Positions 48,282 to 61,745 of a stretch of 64,000 nucleotides of DNA are shown here, piece after piece; the stretch's first letter is position 1; each line of letters opens with the position of its first letter. The stretch spans positions 15,230,966-15,294,965 of the forward strand of contig CM020514.1 in the NCBI GenBank assembly GCA_009823395.1. The letters run 5' to 3'. A model generated the notes under the pieces. The model did no database searches. It saw nothing but the letters and a program-made list of their open reading frames with translations, and was not told where the DNA came from. Both the position numbers and the translations under genes were made by a program. The stretch is from Thamnaconus septentrionalis (lineage: Eukaryota > Chordata > Actinopteri > Tetraodontiformes > Monacanthidae).

Positions 48282-49768
48282 GTAAGGAACTGCGCGGCGG
48301 AGAGCAACCTTTAACCACGGGTTAATATAATGCAAGGAAATATGTGATTTATACCACGACGCCTGCTCGTGCTCGCAGCAATGCAGCGACAAAACGGCGC
48401 GCACAGATGGGGGGTCTGTGCGCGCGGCTCTCTCTACCTGCACCTCCGAGCGCGTTCATTCATACGCTTCTATTTTGGAGAAAGGCTCGTTGCAAAATAT
48501 TATCGACAGATTCGAACCCCTGCGCTTTTCGACTGCCACGACTTCCTACGACTTCCCGACGTGAAGCGTCTCGGAGGAGGAAGAAGAAGAAGAAGAAGTA
48601 GGAGAGGAACTTTTTTTCGTTTTCGCTCTTGGATCGTAAATCACATTAATTTGTTGTCTTATCGCCCGCAATGGCGTTTGCGGTGATTTATGTGGTTTCA
48701 ACTGTATGGCTTTGTTAACCTGCAACCTTATATTATACATGAATTCATATTTCATGTTTTTTCTTTCCTCCCCCCACCACACACAAGGATTACAAAGTCG
48801 GATAGTTAACGAGGATTACAGGCAAATATTTGGGTTTTTGTGACTTTTTTTCCTGGATTTAGTTTGGATGGAGTTGATGGTTTTAAGTCATCAAGATTAA
48901 CAATTGTTATTTATGGTGATTATAAAGAACGAGGCCTGTGTCCTAAAGCAGTTACGGTTTATGTCTAACTGGATTATTTTCCATTTTGCAAATGGGGACG
49001 CACTGACAGCTGTCGTTTGGATTTATTATTCTGTCTTTTTTGAGCTTTTGAAGAATTTCGTGCGTTTTTCTGGAATCGCTCATGAAATTCTGCACAGATT
49101 TTAAAGGCGAAACACAATTTTACGATTTGTGATTTTGCATCAGTAGCTTTCTGCGTAAGTAAAACGGTTTCAACCGTTTTAATAATTTGATTATTTTTAA
49201 TTTTAGAACAACTAGATTTTATAATTATCATATGCGGTTTTTTAAAAAATATTTTTTTATTATGTTTTAAAAATAAAGAAATAAATGAAATTCCAGCATT
49301 GACTTTGAACGGCATTGGAAGGATCAACAAGGAGTAGCGGTTGAGATAATAACCCTCTCCACTCGACTACAGCCCTTTGTGTGAGTCAAACTTACCGTAA
49401 CAACGCGTAGGCGAATAACACTGTTGTGTGAAAAGAGGAGCATGTCTGCTACTAGCAGCCCAGTGCGCCCCAAAGCACTCCAGGCGCATTCTACTATCGA
49501 CCACGCAGCTCGAACAAATATTCCACACGACGCAGGAATTTCAGCCGTCCTCCTGCAGCAATGTAAAAAATATATATCCTTCACGTATGAATAATACAAA
49601 TGTGATCACATAAAATAAAAATCCACCGAGGTTTCCTGTCTCATTTCATGTCCCTGGAGCTTCTGCTTCACTCACCGCCGGGGAGCTGCTTCTGAATTTG
49701 CTCCAGAGTTTTTGCTCTTCTTAAAGCCAAAGTGCTCGTTGTTCATTAAACTTTGACTTAGTGCGAAA

Positions 49769-49782
49769 TGACCCAAAGGTCA
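49769..49782. promoter_or_regulatory. everted nuclear-receptor half-sites
   Basis: TGACCC, 2 bases, AGGTCA: two good nuclear receptor half-sites facing outward (ER2). Upstream of hoxd3a; a functional RARE or COUP-TF site is possible but unproven. Confidence 0.3.
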
Positions 49783-50156
49783 CCCAAAAAAGCTTATGAC
49801 TGCTAAATGTTTGGGCCTTTGTGTAAAAAGTGCAGATGCAAGACTTTTCTCTCCCCAGCAGCGCTGCCTAAAATGTGCCCCTACTATTGTATGTAGTGAG
49901 TTAAAAGTACTGTTTTTGTGATTTAAAATAACAACAATAAATAATGAATCATTCTTCAAAAAAAAAAAAAATCACTGTTAAAATAAAAAAAAACTTTCAC
50001 AAAGAAATCTTTAAGAAATTTCTTTAAATATTTTTATATAAAAAAACAAAACAAAACAAAAATCAAATATATATTTATATAGTATCTCAGACACAGTCAC
50101 AGTGAATTGAAAAATATATCAAATCTCAAAAGACATTTATTTTATTTCTCTTCCAG

Positions 50157-50216
50157 GTCGTGGTGGGAGCAGTGATGAATGCGTGAGGCACATAAAGGAG
50201 ATTTACGCAGATTTCG
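50157..50216 (+). other. candidate 60-base non-coding exon of hoxd3a
   Basis: Bounded by a strong acceptor (TTTATTTCTCTTCCAG) and a strong donor (TTCG|GTGAGT at 50217). Short GC-balanced sequence in AT-rich surroundings, with in-frame stops, so not coding in the usual sense. The distances fit a middle leader exon between the donor at 48281 and the acceptor at 52217. Confidence 0.5.
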
Positions 50217-51039
50217 GTGAGTAGCGTCTCTTTAATCGAGGGCAGTGTTTGGCGCACAGGCCACCGCAAACAAGGTGGAACTGCGGTTCCGGTTTTTAAA
50301 GCATTAGCGCTCACACGGCTTGACGACAGCTTTGAATGGCAAAAACAGACACGACTTTAGCTCAGTACTGTGCGTGTAATCATTTGCACGGGGCGAATTC
50401 CAAACGGTCCAGTTCGCAGCGCGACACGCCTCACAAGGCGTTGTTTTATATCCGCACGACACGCGTAGAATTATTTATAATACTCGTCAAAAACAAAAGA
50501 TGATGGCCACCTCGTTCCTCCATGTCCATATTTCCCCCACAAGATCTCCCAACTCCTCCCAAACCACCGGCTCTCTCCGGGCTTCCTGCTCGGCGCTGGG
50601 CTGCAGACTCGCAACTGTGCGCGCTCATCAGCAGCAGGCGTCGTTTATAAAGAGGGGCCTCGCACTCGCAACCAGAGAAATGCATGGCCGTCTATGAAAT
50701 TCTTTCGCTTGCCTTCCTCCCACGCTCACTTTTTTTTTTTTTTTTTACACTTGTGAGAAGTCCGAGTCTTCAGGGGTGTTTTTGCTTTTCATGCCTCTCG
50801 GAGGCCGTTTACAACCATAACATTTGCGGTCATAAATTTTGCCGCGGTCCACACTGACAGGTGCAATTGTTATGCACAGCGCGGGCCTGCTGCTGTTGCT
50901 GCTGCTGCTGCTGCTCCTCACACCACCAACATCAAGCCCTCCACTTGATGTTTCTGTTGCCCCTGGTTTTACTTGCTGTGAATTCTGAGCTGAATGTTCT
51001 ATTTTTCTATTTTATTTTAATAATTAAAACATACATGAA

Positions 51040-51440
<401 letters not shown>

Positions 51441-51571
51441 TAGAGATTTATAGATATACAATGCTGAAACGGTTAAGAGACATAAAAATCAGCAGAGCAG
51501 CCAAACTATGAATTAAGGCGCGCATAACGGCCAATAAAATGTCATTTAACTCCCTCCCTAACTGCCCCCTC

Positions 51572-51572
<1 letters not shown>

Positions 51573-51635
<63 letters not shown>
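51573..51635. repeat. (AC)n microsatellite
   Basis: About 63 bases of AC. Confidence 0.95.
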
Positions 51636-51638
<3 letters not shown>

Positions 51639-52325
51639 ACTCTCACTCACACAGGCTTGGCTCTACCACCCGCATTTTGATATTAACATTGATAACAAAC
51701 AAGCAGGGGCAGATTAATATTGAGCTCCTTGCGGTGCGTAAACACCTCTTTGCGCGCCGTCCCGGTGGCCCGGCCACCTCTGCTGCCGTGCGGGAGAACA
51801 ATACACGGCGGCCTCTGTCAGTGCCGTGTGATTAGTGAAAAGAGGGGGGGTTATTGTTGGAGTCCGTGTGTCAAATGCTGATTCAGCGCACTTCAGAGGG
51901 ACTCCAGCCTCCCAGCAGGCCCTTTTAGTCAAGAGTTAAACTTTAACTGTTTTGTACGAGGGTCGGTCGAGACTCCAATCTGGGTTAGGGAGTTGTCTCA
52001 CTATATGTTGCAGAAGCATTGCAGACACATTGTGGATGATCATTTTATACCAGCACATGTTGGTTTGATTCGTTGTGTTCTTAGGGCCAGTTCACACGTT
52101 TTATTCCATGATTCATAACAGATGCTGGGCTTTTTTTTAAAAAAAGAAAAAAAAAGAAAATGCATCTGTAGTAAAACAATTGCACCTTCCTTTTAGTGAA
52201 ATGTTTCTCTTTTATAGGTCGCAGACTGGAGCGACCGTGGGAAATACCAATCACTTGAACAAACACCATCCATGCCATTGGATTAAATCGCACCGGTTTA
52301 TCGGCTTCCTACCCAAACCCCCAAA

Positions 52326-52820
52326 ATGCAGAAAGCAACGTACTACGACAACTCTGGACTCTTTGGAGGCTACACCTACCCAAAGCCAGACTCTTACACC
52401 TATGGCCCCGCTCACCAGTCCTACTCTACCGCGAACCTGGAGAGCGACTACCAGGGCTCGGTGTGTCCCATCCAGACGTCCGCCGTCCGGCCCCCGACCC
52501 TCAAGGAGGGCGACCTGAACGGAGACTGCATGCGTCAGGGCGGCAATCAAGGCGGCGGCAGTGGCAGCAGCAACAGCAGCAGCCAGGCCACGAGCATCGC
52601 CGAGCAGCAGGCGCCCCCGCTGTCTGCATCCTCCCCCAGCCCCAACGGTTCCACGCCCCAGAAGAAAAAATCCCCATCCGGCGGACCTTCCAACAGCGGC
52701 ACGCCGACCCTCACCAAGCAGATCTTCCCCTGGATGAAGGAGACCCGGCAGAACGCCAAGCAGAAGGGCAACAACAGCTGCCCGGCCCCAGGTAGGGATG
52801 ACGTCACGGAGGCAACACGT

Positions 52821-52867
<47 letters not shown>

Positions 52868-53063
52868 TACGCAGGTATACGCCGTACAACCACTTGAAAC
52901 GGTTCTGAATTACCGTAAAACCACTAGAAAATACACAAAGATAAAATTGTTGTTTTTTCGGCACAACGTTCACTTTCCCGTTTAAAAATGGGATTAAAAG
53001 GATGTTTTACGTAGAATTTATTTGCTTTTCCCCCACTTTTTGCACTTGATTACTGAAACTTTT

Positions 53064-53106
<43 letters not shown>

Positions 53107-54026
53107 CTTGAAGTAGCTGTGGCTGGACAGATTTGTGTGTGTTTGTTTGGGTGTGGGGGCAGAGTATACCCACTACAATAAACTACACTACACCTCTCTT
53201 ATGTGCGTGTATGTGTGTAGCTGTTGTCATCAGGAGGCCGGGCTAACGCATCGTGCATGTTGCCCCCTTTACTCCCGCAGGTGGGGAGGTGAGCGACGAG
53301 AAGAGCCCGCCGGGACCCGCCTCCAAGCGGGTCAGAACTGCCTACACCAGCGCGCAACTGGTGGAGCTGGAGAAGGAGTTTCACTTCAACCGCTACCTGT
53401 GCCGCCCGCGGCGGGTGGAGATGGCCAACCTGCTCAACCTCACCGAGCGCCAGATCAAGATCTGGTTTCAGAACCGGAGGATGAAGTACAAGAAGGACCA
53501 GAAGTCCAAGGGGCTGGCGCACTCCCCGCTGGGACACTCCCCCGACCGCAGCCCGCCCCTCAGCGGGCCCAACCACATCGGATACTCGGGCCAGCTCCAG
53601 AACGGCCTCAGCTATGACGCGCCATCGCCCCCGTCCTTCGCCAAGCCCCAGCAAAACATGTACGGCCTGGCCGCATACACGGCGCCGCTGGGCGGCTGCA
53701 TCCCGCAACAGAAGCGCTACCCGGGCGCCGAGTACGAACACCACGGCATGCAGGGCAACGGCGGCTTCGCCAACGCCAACCTGCAGGGCAGCCCCGTGTA
53801 CGTGGGCGGTAATTTCGTTGATTCCATGCCAGCGTCGGGCCCCATGTTCAACCTCGGCCACCTCCCCCACCCCTCCTCCACCAGTGTGGACTACAGCTGC
53901 GCCGCCCAGATCCCCGGGAACCACCACCACGGACCGTGTGACCCCCACCCCACGTACACAGACCTCACCTCTCACCAAGCGTCTCAGGGAAGGATTCAGG
54001 AAGCGCCTAAACTCACGCATTTGTAA
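52326..54026 (+). CDS. hoxd3a: homeobox protein Hoxd3a
   Basis: Anterior Hox transcription factor (group 3), hindbrain, pharyngeal arch and occipital levels. Coding exons 52326-52791 and 53281-54026 give 403 residues; donor CCAG|GTAGGG, acceptor CCCGCAG|GT, phase 1. The start [20 protein letters not shown] is the Hox3 signature. The PBX motif IFPWMKE is at 133-139, preceded by Gly/Ser/Asn-rich and Pro/Ser-rich linkers. The homeodomain is 170-229 ([12 protein letters not shown] to [14 protein letters not shown]). The long C-terminal region with [25 protein letters not shown] and a conserved end APKLTHL corresponds to the Hox3 C-terminal domain. The 5' UTR on this exon starts at 52218 after TTTTATAG, so there is at least one leader exon upstream. 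Intact. Confidence 0.97.
52825..52866. repeat. (TG)n microsatellite in hoxd3a intron
   Basis: TG run of about 42 bases starting about 33 bases after the exon 1 donor. Confidence 0.95.
53064..53106. repeat. (TTG)n microsatellite in hoxd3a intron
   Basis: About 14 TTG units in the same short intron. Confidence 0.95.
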
Positions 54027-54054
54027 TATGTTGGCTCCCCGAGTGATGACTGAG

Positions 54055-54055
<1 letters not shown>

Positions 54056-54086
<31 letters not shown>
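54056..54086. repeat. (GT)n microsatellite in hoxd3a 3' UTR
   Basis: GT run beginning 30 bases after the hoxd3a stop codon. Confidence 0.95.
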
Positions 54087-54090
<4 letters not shown>

Positions 54091-54997
54091 CAAAATTATG
54101 TCGCTCCTCTTTTTTATTACCTCACTAGTCTAATAACTACACTCCGAGCGAGTCGTGCGTATTATTACAGTATTATTGATATTACTATTAATGCTATTGT
54201 GTGATTATTTTCTAAACGATGCAGCTTTTTGTCCATCTCTCCTGACTCTCTGAGAATGCGGAGGCAGACGAGCCTGTTTGACGGTTGTCCCTTTTTGAAT
54301 TTCTTTTTGTTTTTTTCAGTGCAATGCGCATTACCCCACTTTGCCCCCCCCCTTCCATTATATCATGCCGTTACTTGAAGGTAAGTCTCGTAGATCCCAA
54401 AATTAGAAACTCATTTCTAGAAGGGAAAAAATAATTTAGGGAGGAAAAATAAATCCGTTCGGTCGTCACATCTCATCCCTTTTGCGGCCATATTTATTTA
54501 TTATTATTTTTGTATTTTTGTATTTTTTTTCCATAATCTTCTCTATTAGCATATAGCATATTATTTATTTAACTTTTTGTATTGCACATTATTTATCAAT
54601 TATAGACGAGTATTTATAAAGTGTGGAGGTGTGTTTCCGAGGTGGGCGGATCAGTGCACTTGGAAATGTTGGTAAAACAGGGTTTGGAGAGGGAAAAAAA
54701 ACGCTACATGGCTCGCAGCGTGTTGTTAAAAAAAGGAATTATTCATTGTAAAACTGGGATAAATGGGGCATCTTATAGTGTATAAACATCACTATATGTC
54801 CATGGTTAATCTTGTGTCAAACCTTAAGCGAAACGTAGACTATCGAAGTGAATTATTAAGCGCACCAGCATGTCATTTTGTGTAGTCCATTGCTATTTTT
54901 ACCCCCTCTGCCATTGTTATTACGTTCGGTTGCCATAAATTTATGAATCCCTTAATGATATTGAAATGTTATATTTTATTGTGTTTAACATTTTGTA

Positions 54998-55003
54998 AAT
55001 AAA
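54998..55003 (+). terminator. poly(A) signal of hoxd3a
   Basis: AATAAA about 970 bases after the stop, followed by GTGCTC and T-rich DNA, a plausible cleavage context. Confidence 0.5.
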
Positions 55004-58000
55004 GTGCTCAAACTTGTACTTTTTTATTTCATCTTTTCGTCTTATTGATTTTGTTTCAAAACAAAACAAACAAACAAAAGAAGCAGCAGCAGCCCTGGCC
55101 ATCCCCTGTTTATGGATATTTGAATCTCATATTTTGAAACTGTCAGGAAACAGTGCGGGGGAGGGTTATTGACTTCACAGCTCCACTGTACTGGCCAAAC
55201 AGCCGATCGATAATTAGACACCAGGATATCTGAAACTCATCAGACGGCTCTATGCCTCCAATGCAAAGTGCATTTCAGCAGGATAAAAGGCTGTGGGGTT
55301 GATATCGATGCTTTATTGCTTGTGAGGGAAGGGAGTCATGACTCCTTTGCATCTACCGCATGTCACTTATCGCTGCAGAGACTGGGAGACGTTATTATAT
55401 GCTGATAAAAGAGAAAACAAGCTTCATTTTCCTGAAGCTCAACCCCTAATCAGTGGCCATCATCATTGATTAATGTTCGTACCCATGGCCATGTATGCAT
55501 ACAAATATATTTGTATGTGCGCGTCCATTTATATTTCCCACGTGTTCTTATGGGTATGTTTGTGTGCGTTTGAGGGAAAGAGAAAGAGAGAGAGAGAGAG
55601 GGAGAGAGGAGGGAGAGATGGAGAGCAGTTCATCCTTTATTGCTCCTGGAGAGCCATTTCAAAGCTCATTAATCAAAAACTCGTCGCTTTCAGACTCCTC
55701 GCTGATCCCTCCTCCTCCTGAACAAAGCATTTGCATTCCAAATCCAAGTAACGCGTTTCAAAGCGAGCAGGCCGATCTGTAATGGTGGGAGAGGGTTGCC
55801 CACAGTGGGAATGAAGAGAAAGGGATACATTCTGTTCACATTCTCCATAATGATGCAGCCACGAGTGCAGAGGAAAAGAAAAAAAAATGATGCACCCACC
55901 TCAGAATTCTACAGACACAGAGGTCTCCAGAAAGCATCAGTGAATGTGATGTGTGATTTTTTTTTTTTTGAGGGTGTGAAAAGAAATCACCATCAACCTT
56001 CCAGCAAGCAGTTGATTCCACTCAGTTCATTCATGGATGGAAGCTGCAGCTACACTGCTGCAGGTCTGTTGGGCTGGGAATCAAGTAAGTACTGGATGGC
56101 GGCCATTTTAACCTCAGATGAGCTCTTTCTTTTCTTCATCTCCCCCCCTCCGCTGCAGCGCCCTGCACGGCACGGCACAGCACGGCACAGCTCTTTTAAT
56201 GGGCAATAAATCGTTTTCACGCAAGGAGTTCAAAAGAACAACACAGACCAATTTATTAGAGCATTATTTAATTCAATATAATGAGGGTAATAAATAGAGT
56301 TGGAAAAATAAAGAATTTAAAAGAAAATGGAAAGTGGATACAAAATATATTATTATTATTATTATTGTTATTATTTTTGAATTCGGTCAGGATTTCAGGT
56401 GGAGGTGAAGCTCAGATCTCACTCAACAATCTGGCCTACAAACAGGAAGCTTCATGGTAAACTGTAAGGGCAGGATTTGAATTCAGCAAACAGGGATACT
56501 AGCTGAAACTGTTAATATTTTAACTTAAAGACCAACAATTACTGAGCTTGATAAAAATAGTTAATATAAATATTATAATAACACACGCCTTTATTACATT
56601 GTGCTGCTGCACAACGATATGCGGATAATATTAAGATCTTGTCCCATCACTGCTGCATCCATGCGCCTCTGTGCAGCCACTAGTGTCACTGAACCTTTAC
56701 AGCCGCTCCTGGTGCAGCTTGCTGCTCGCTCCCTCACCCTGATTGGACGAGAGCGGAACGGGCCACGCCCACCCGGCAGTGGCTAATGTTTACCTCTGGT
56801 GGGGGGTCGGCAGCCATGCAGCCATGCAGCAGGCAGGCAGACCTACTGTAGGCTAACTATTAACGAGGTGCCAACAGGCTCCTCTTCAGGACATCCCGAC
56901 TGGAGACGAGGGGTCAAAATGCTCTGCACGCTTCATTTCTCGGAAGAAAAAAGAGGCAGAAGGAGGAGAAGAGGGAAGAAAAGGCGGCAGCTGACGTGTT
57001 GGACCTCCTTTCTTCACATGTGCGCGAAGTTGCCGGGTGTCAAAGGGAGAGTGACGGCTGCTTTTGTGCGGGCAGCCTGGTAAGATCTCATCTCACAAGA
57101 AAAGTTCCGTGTGTCGGTGTTTGGCAAAAATGGGATTCGATAACTTTAAGCAGCGTTTCTCTGCTTCGCCCGAGTGTTTCCCTTTTTCTCAACGTTGCCG
57201 TTTGGAGACGTGTCATTATTTTAAACCCGTTTTGTCTTAATGTCAGCCGAATTCAAACCGGATCAAGAGCTCTGAGAAGAACCAATCGGATTTTCATCAC
57301 AAACCTGACAGGAAATAGAAGGAGCTACTGAGATTTATTCATCGACATCGCGCAGCGTTGACTCGCCAAAATAGAACAGCAAAGTGGAACTGAAGTCAGC
57401 TTTGATTTTATTCTTTGTAATTAAAACCTTTTTTAAAAAACTAAACCGTGGATATGGTTTTAGTTGGAAGATGACTTTACAAACTCCAGCACTTGTATTA
57501 ATCTCCAGTGACTTTAAAACGTTTTTTTGTTTTTTCTTTTTTAATAATTTACCAAAGAAACACTTGGTGCAAAACAAATCTGTATGAATTCTAGTCTTAA
57601 ATTCAAGAGGGAGTTTTTTTTTTTTTAATGTTTAATGTATGATCTGGGTAGTTGAAAATTACCTCATTTACCAATGAATTTGGATCACCTACAAATAATT
57701 TAACTGTAACATGACACAATTATTATTTAAAGGCACTAACTTGTATATATATAATAATGTCTGTTAATATTGTATCTTTTTCTCAATAAACATACTTTTA
57801 AGAAACCTTTTCGTTCCTATTTGGTTTATCATTTCAAACTTTATCCATCTGAACTCCTTATTTTCTATATATTTTTTGTCCCAGTGCATAAAATTGCCAA
57901 TTTTTACACGGCCTCAAAGGTTTAAATAGTTGATTTTCCTGCCCGCATTGCACACAAAAAGCGATGAGTATGGCCCTCCTTTGCAATCCGGCAGAGGATG

Positions 58001-58362
58001 TGATCTGTCGTCACTTGTCCTTCCTGTTTTCCACTCTCGGCAGCCAATGAGGAGTCCCCACCCAGTCTGAGGATGATGAAAGATGGGAGAAGGCAGACTC
58101 CTCTGCTCTCTGTGGTGACATCCGTATCATTTCCTCATTTATAACTTCACGACTGCGTTTTTTCCCCCCCCGAGCTGGAGGTAAACAGACAAAACAATTT
58201 GGAAACAAAAATAGCACCCGTGTAAACATCTACTCCCAAAACCCCACAGCGTGTGTATACTTGAAAAGAGAAGAGTGTGTTGCACGGAAGGAGTGCCCAC
58301 ACATGATCACGTCTCACAGTTAAATGAGGGTAAATAAACAGCATAGAGTGAAGAGTCTTGAA

Positions 58363-58700
58363 CAGGGGTGGGCCACAGTGGGTTCTAAAAATTTGATAGA
58401 GGGGGCCGGAGCAGGAGCAGATGGATGATTTGGTGACCCCCCCAAAATATCATGGGATATGTAGAAAACATGCTTTAATGGCAATTGAAAATGAACAAAA
58501 GCGTTTCAACAAAAATCTGTCTCTTTGAAGGCCAACAATATTGAGCTCTTTATTGAAATGACTCTTAAAACACCGGAAAATGGATGAAATACAGCTATTT
58601 CATGACTTACTATTAATAGAATTTCTTCAAGTTTGGCAGGCCGGATTAAAAGGTTCAATGGGCCGCATATGGCCCTCGGGCCGTAGTTTGCCCATGTCTG
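58363..58700. mobile_element. non-autonomous hAT-like DNA transposon, copy 2
   Basis: About 338 bp beginning CAGGGGTGGGCC and ending TTTGCCCATGTCTG, flanked by GTCTTGAA and GTCTATGA, a decayed 8-bp target duplication. Co-linear with the copy at 7454-7816 (shared words include ATGACTTACTATTAATA and GGGCCGCATATGGCCC versions). No coding capacity. Confidence 0.7.
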
Positions 58701-61700
58701 GTCTATGATAATAGATTTCCTGCACTGGAGGCCAGAGAGTTTAGGATCTATATGGTCAGACGTTGAGGTTGCATAATCCAAGTGGAGCAGCTTCCAGCGC
58801 AGTGTGGGTGGTGCTTTGTTGTGCACGCACTCAACAGCAGGCGAACGGCGGCTACACAGGGACCCGCGACAGGGGACGACATCTGACTTGGAGACCTCAG
58901 AGTCCACATCCAGCACCGTAAAACCCCCTCCCCAGCCCTGCTCTGCTGATTCATAAAAACCCCTTTGACAAGCGTCAGGCCTCTGAGCACGCTTGGAGGA
59001 ACTCTGGTCGAGGAACCCCCCCCCACCACCCTACCGTGCATTGATCATGCATGTTGTCACCGAAACTGATGCCGCTGGATTTATGGCAGCTCTTATGTGT
59101 TAGTGATATTGATATAATTGTAACTGTTATAAATGACCCACTCCTGCGGCTATGATTTAGAGGGCTCGGCCAAGAGGCGCTGCTCCTCCTCGCACGTGCG
59201 AGAGAGATAGCTCACTGATGTGAGGAAACCCGCGCTAAGTCATACATTACCCCCCATCCTTGACTACAATGCTCCCGGTAGTCTTCATCAAAAAGTATTA
59301 GTGCCTCTGCTCTTTTCTGATGCTCGTATGGATTTCTTCCACGGCATCCTCCGTATGAAATTACGAGTGAATAAATTGCGTCTTCATTTATCTTCGGAAA
59401 AAAAAGGAACCCCTTCTGTGCTGACTGCGATACTCAGCTCTCAGCGCTTTACATAATTATATTAGTCTTCTGCTACGCCACGAAATTGATTGCCCGGGAA
59501 AATGAACCTGGCTTCGCTATAAATTACACCTATGGATCATAAGAAATGTGTTATTTTGTTTAAAATAGTACCTAATATAATTAGAGCTCTAATTCATGGC
59601 GAGCTACAAGTGTGCCTATTACAGTAACAGAGTTTGGAATTTAATCTGTCTGCTGAATAAAGAATGATCCCGCGTGGTTTTCATTTGTAATCCCGGACAC
59701 ATTATTTCAGTAAAATAGTCTGTGACTTTTAGATATGAGAGATGGATTGTTGAATGAATAACTATATGCATAAGTTTCAGTGTTAAAGTTAGCAATTCAT
59801 GCACGGTAGGGAAGTTTCAGCGTCCTGCCAAAGTGCAGCTTTAGAGGACAGAAACCGGCTTGGGCCTCGTTATGGAGGCAGGTCTTCATCAGTGCCACCT
59901 CATGATGGACCTGAGGTCATAATAATGATGAAAAGTCACTGCAGATGACTGATGTCTGACATGCTGAGACTGCGGCATAGTGGCTCATTCTTTTGCCAAA
60001 ATATTTAAAGTCGTTCGCTAGTCTCGCCCTCCAAATGGGTCCACTCTTTTCCATCAGTGGCTTTCAGCCTTTTCCTCTCTACCGACGGCATAAATCTTAG
60101 CGTGGCCAGGATAAACACGTTTCATGCATTTCCTAAATCACTGGGGCATTGTGCGCCTCGGCAAAATGTTGTGCTTGCAGCCCAATTTTTGCACCGGATT
60201 GAGACAAAATTGTTGTTTTAGCACATTTCCAGTCGCAGCGTGCTTTGTGTTGTATTGAATAACCTTTATAAAACTATATTCATGCAGCTACATGTCATGG
60301 GGCAATAAGAAATATCACAGACAAGATCCAATTACATTTGCACCGCTACATCTGTCCTTGGATTTGCACTTGTACTTGTCCATTGTTGACAAATATATCA
60401 ATGACTTCAGGGAAAATGTTCTGTATACTTTTCAGTTTTTGCTGTAATGACCTGTGTATTTTCTTTTAGTATGTTGTAGCATATTGTCTAATCCTGTTGT
60501 GCTGCCGCTCTTTTAGTCAAGCATAATATGTACAGACAATCTGTACAGCTTTGAATTATTTTCTATGTACTCACCTCACCTCACTTACAAACTTTCACTT
60601 TATACTTCCAGTAAATGTCCATATCAGCAGCGACTACACACTATTATTATAAAATATTCAGATTAAATGGTTCCTAATGGTTAAAAAAAGAGTCCCTTAA
60701 GCCCCATATTATCTTTGGCTTTTGGTATTTTTCGTGAGGGTTCATCTTGATGTGACATCATGATAAAACTCCAATCTACTTCATCTTGCTTTTGAGACGG
60801 TTTAAAGGTCCAGGTACTACATTTGCTTTCCAGGGTTAATTTTGGATTTTCAGACACCATTGGAGAAGACTTTCATGATAAATCACCCCCCAAAGACAAC
60901 CCCAAACCCTTCATACATCTCCAGCAATAGCTAAGAGTAATAGCCTATTTAGCCCTGTGTTCACAGCTTCCTGCCAAATACAAAACAGCGATGTGATGAG
61001 CTCTGGGTGAGATTCAGTATTAGTGCCCTTTCATGACATCAAGGAAGGCTGATTTCAGGTCCATATGTTTTCCATATGTTCTAAACATAGAGCAAGCAAA
61101 AATAAGTAAAAGGATTGACTTTTTTCATTTCTGAGGAGTTCGTAAACAGATTTGTGGAACAAATTATTATTGGAAAACCAACAATGTGGGACCTTTCAGT
61201 AGAGATTGATGTATTTCCTTGATTCTGGATAAATGCACTTGCTTCAAAAACGTTTTTCACCTACAACGTAGCATAAAGAGTCTCTTTGACTGAATATGCT
61301 TGAGATTTTTATTCTGACTTGTATCAAATCTGCAAAGAATAACGAGAACATCCTCTTGTTGCCCCCCCAAAAAAAAAAAAAAAAAAAAAAAAAGAGCCCT
61401 AAGTGAATCCCACATTCGGAACAGAAACCGGAATGCATCGGCACATTTCCTCCTTCCATTGTTCTCCGTGCTGGCGCGCCCCTACATCACAATCTGCAGT
61501 CCAAGAGCACAGCGGCACAGTGCAGGGTTAAGTAATTCTGCACCATTGAGAAAGACATTTGATTTCATTTGTAGTGTGTCTTGCAGCGGGCGGAGGTGAG
61601 GCCACCTTTTGGCTGCGGAAGGAGTGAAGCGGCACGCGCATCCAGTGCTGGGAGACACAAAATTGACAATGCATTTATCTTTGAATAATGTAAATGTCCT

Positions 61701-61724
61701 GAGAATACGGTGGCAGTGGTCCTG

Positions 61725-61745
61725 GCGTGTCCGCTGAGGGCGCCG
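61725..61745 (+). promoter_or_regulatory. weak CTCF-like motif
   Basis: Contains TCCGCTGAGGGCGCC, which keeps GAGGGCGC of the CTCF core with two or three mismatches. Plus-strand orientation. Confidence 0.25.

Larger units (their letters stand above)
42628..50156. other. hoxd4a-hoxd3a intergenic and leader region
   Basis: About 7.5 kb with no coding gene: the hoxd4a 3' UTR (to about 43370), a DR5-like element at 43990-44006, (TTTTA)n, a perfect 17-bp hairpin (46626-46668), an E-box CCACGTGA at about 45984, and a promoter-like stretch at 47800-48281 that probably starts the hoxd3a transcript. Hox3/Hox4 intervals in vertebrates carry retinoic-acid-responsive hindbrain enhancers; which part does so here is not visible. 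Confidence 0.55.

Noticed and set aside
53199..54020. 273-codon open frame on the minus strand opposite hoxd3a exon 2
   Set aside because: Antisense shadow of the GC-rich homeobox exon; no domain and no independent promoter.
55796..56209. 137-codon open frame downstream of hoxd3a considered as a hoxd1 or mtx2 exon
   Set aside because: No homeodomain, hexapeptide or metaxin features; Lys- and Ser-rich low-complexity translation.
56996..57331. 111-codon open frame considered as an unknown gene
   Set aside because: No domain, no clear splice sites and no codon bias; the GC-rich part may be a promoter but coding is unsupported.
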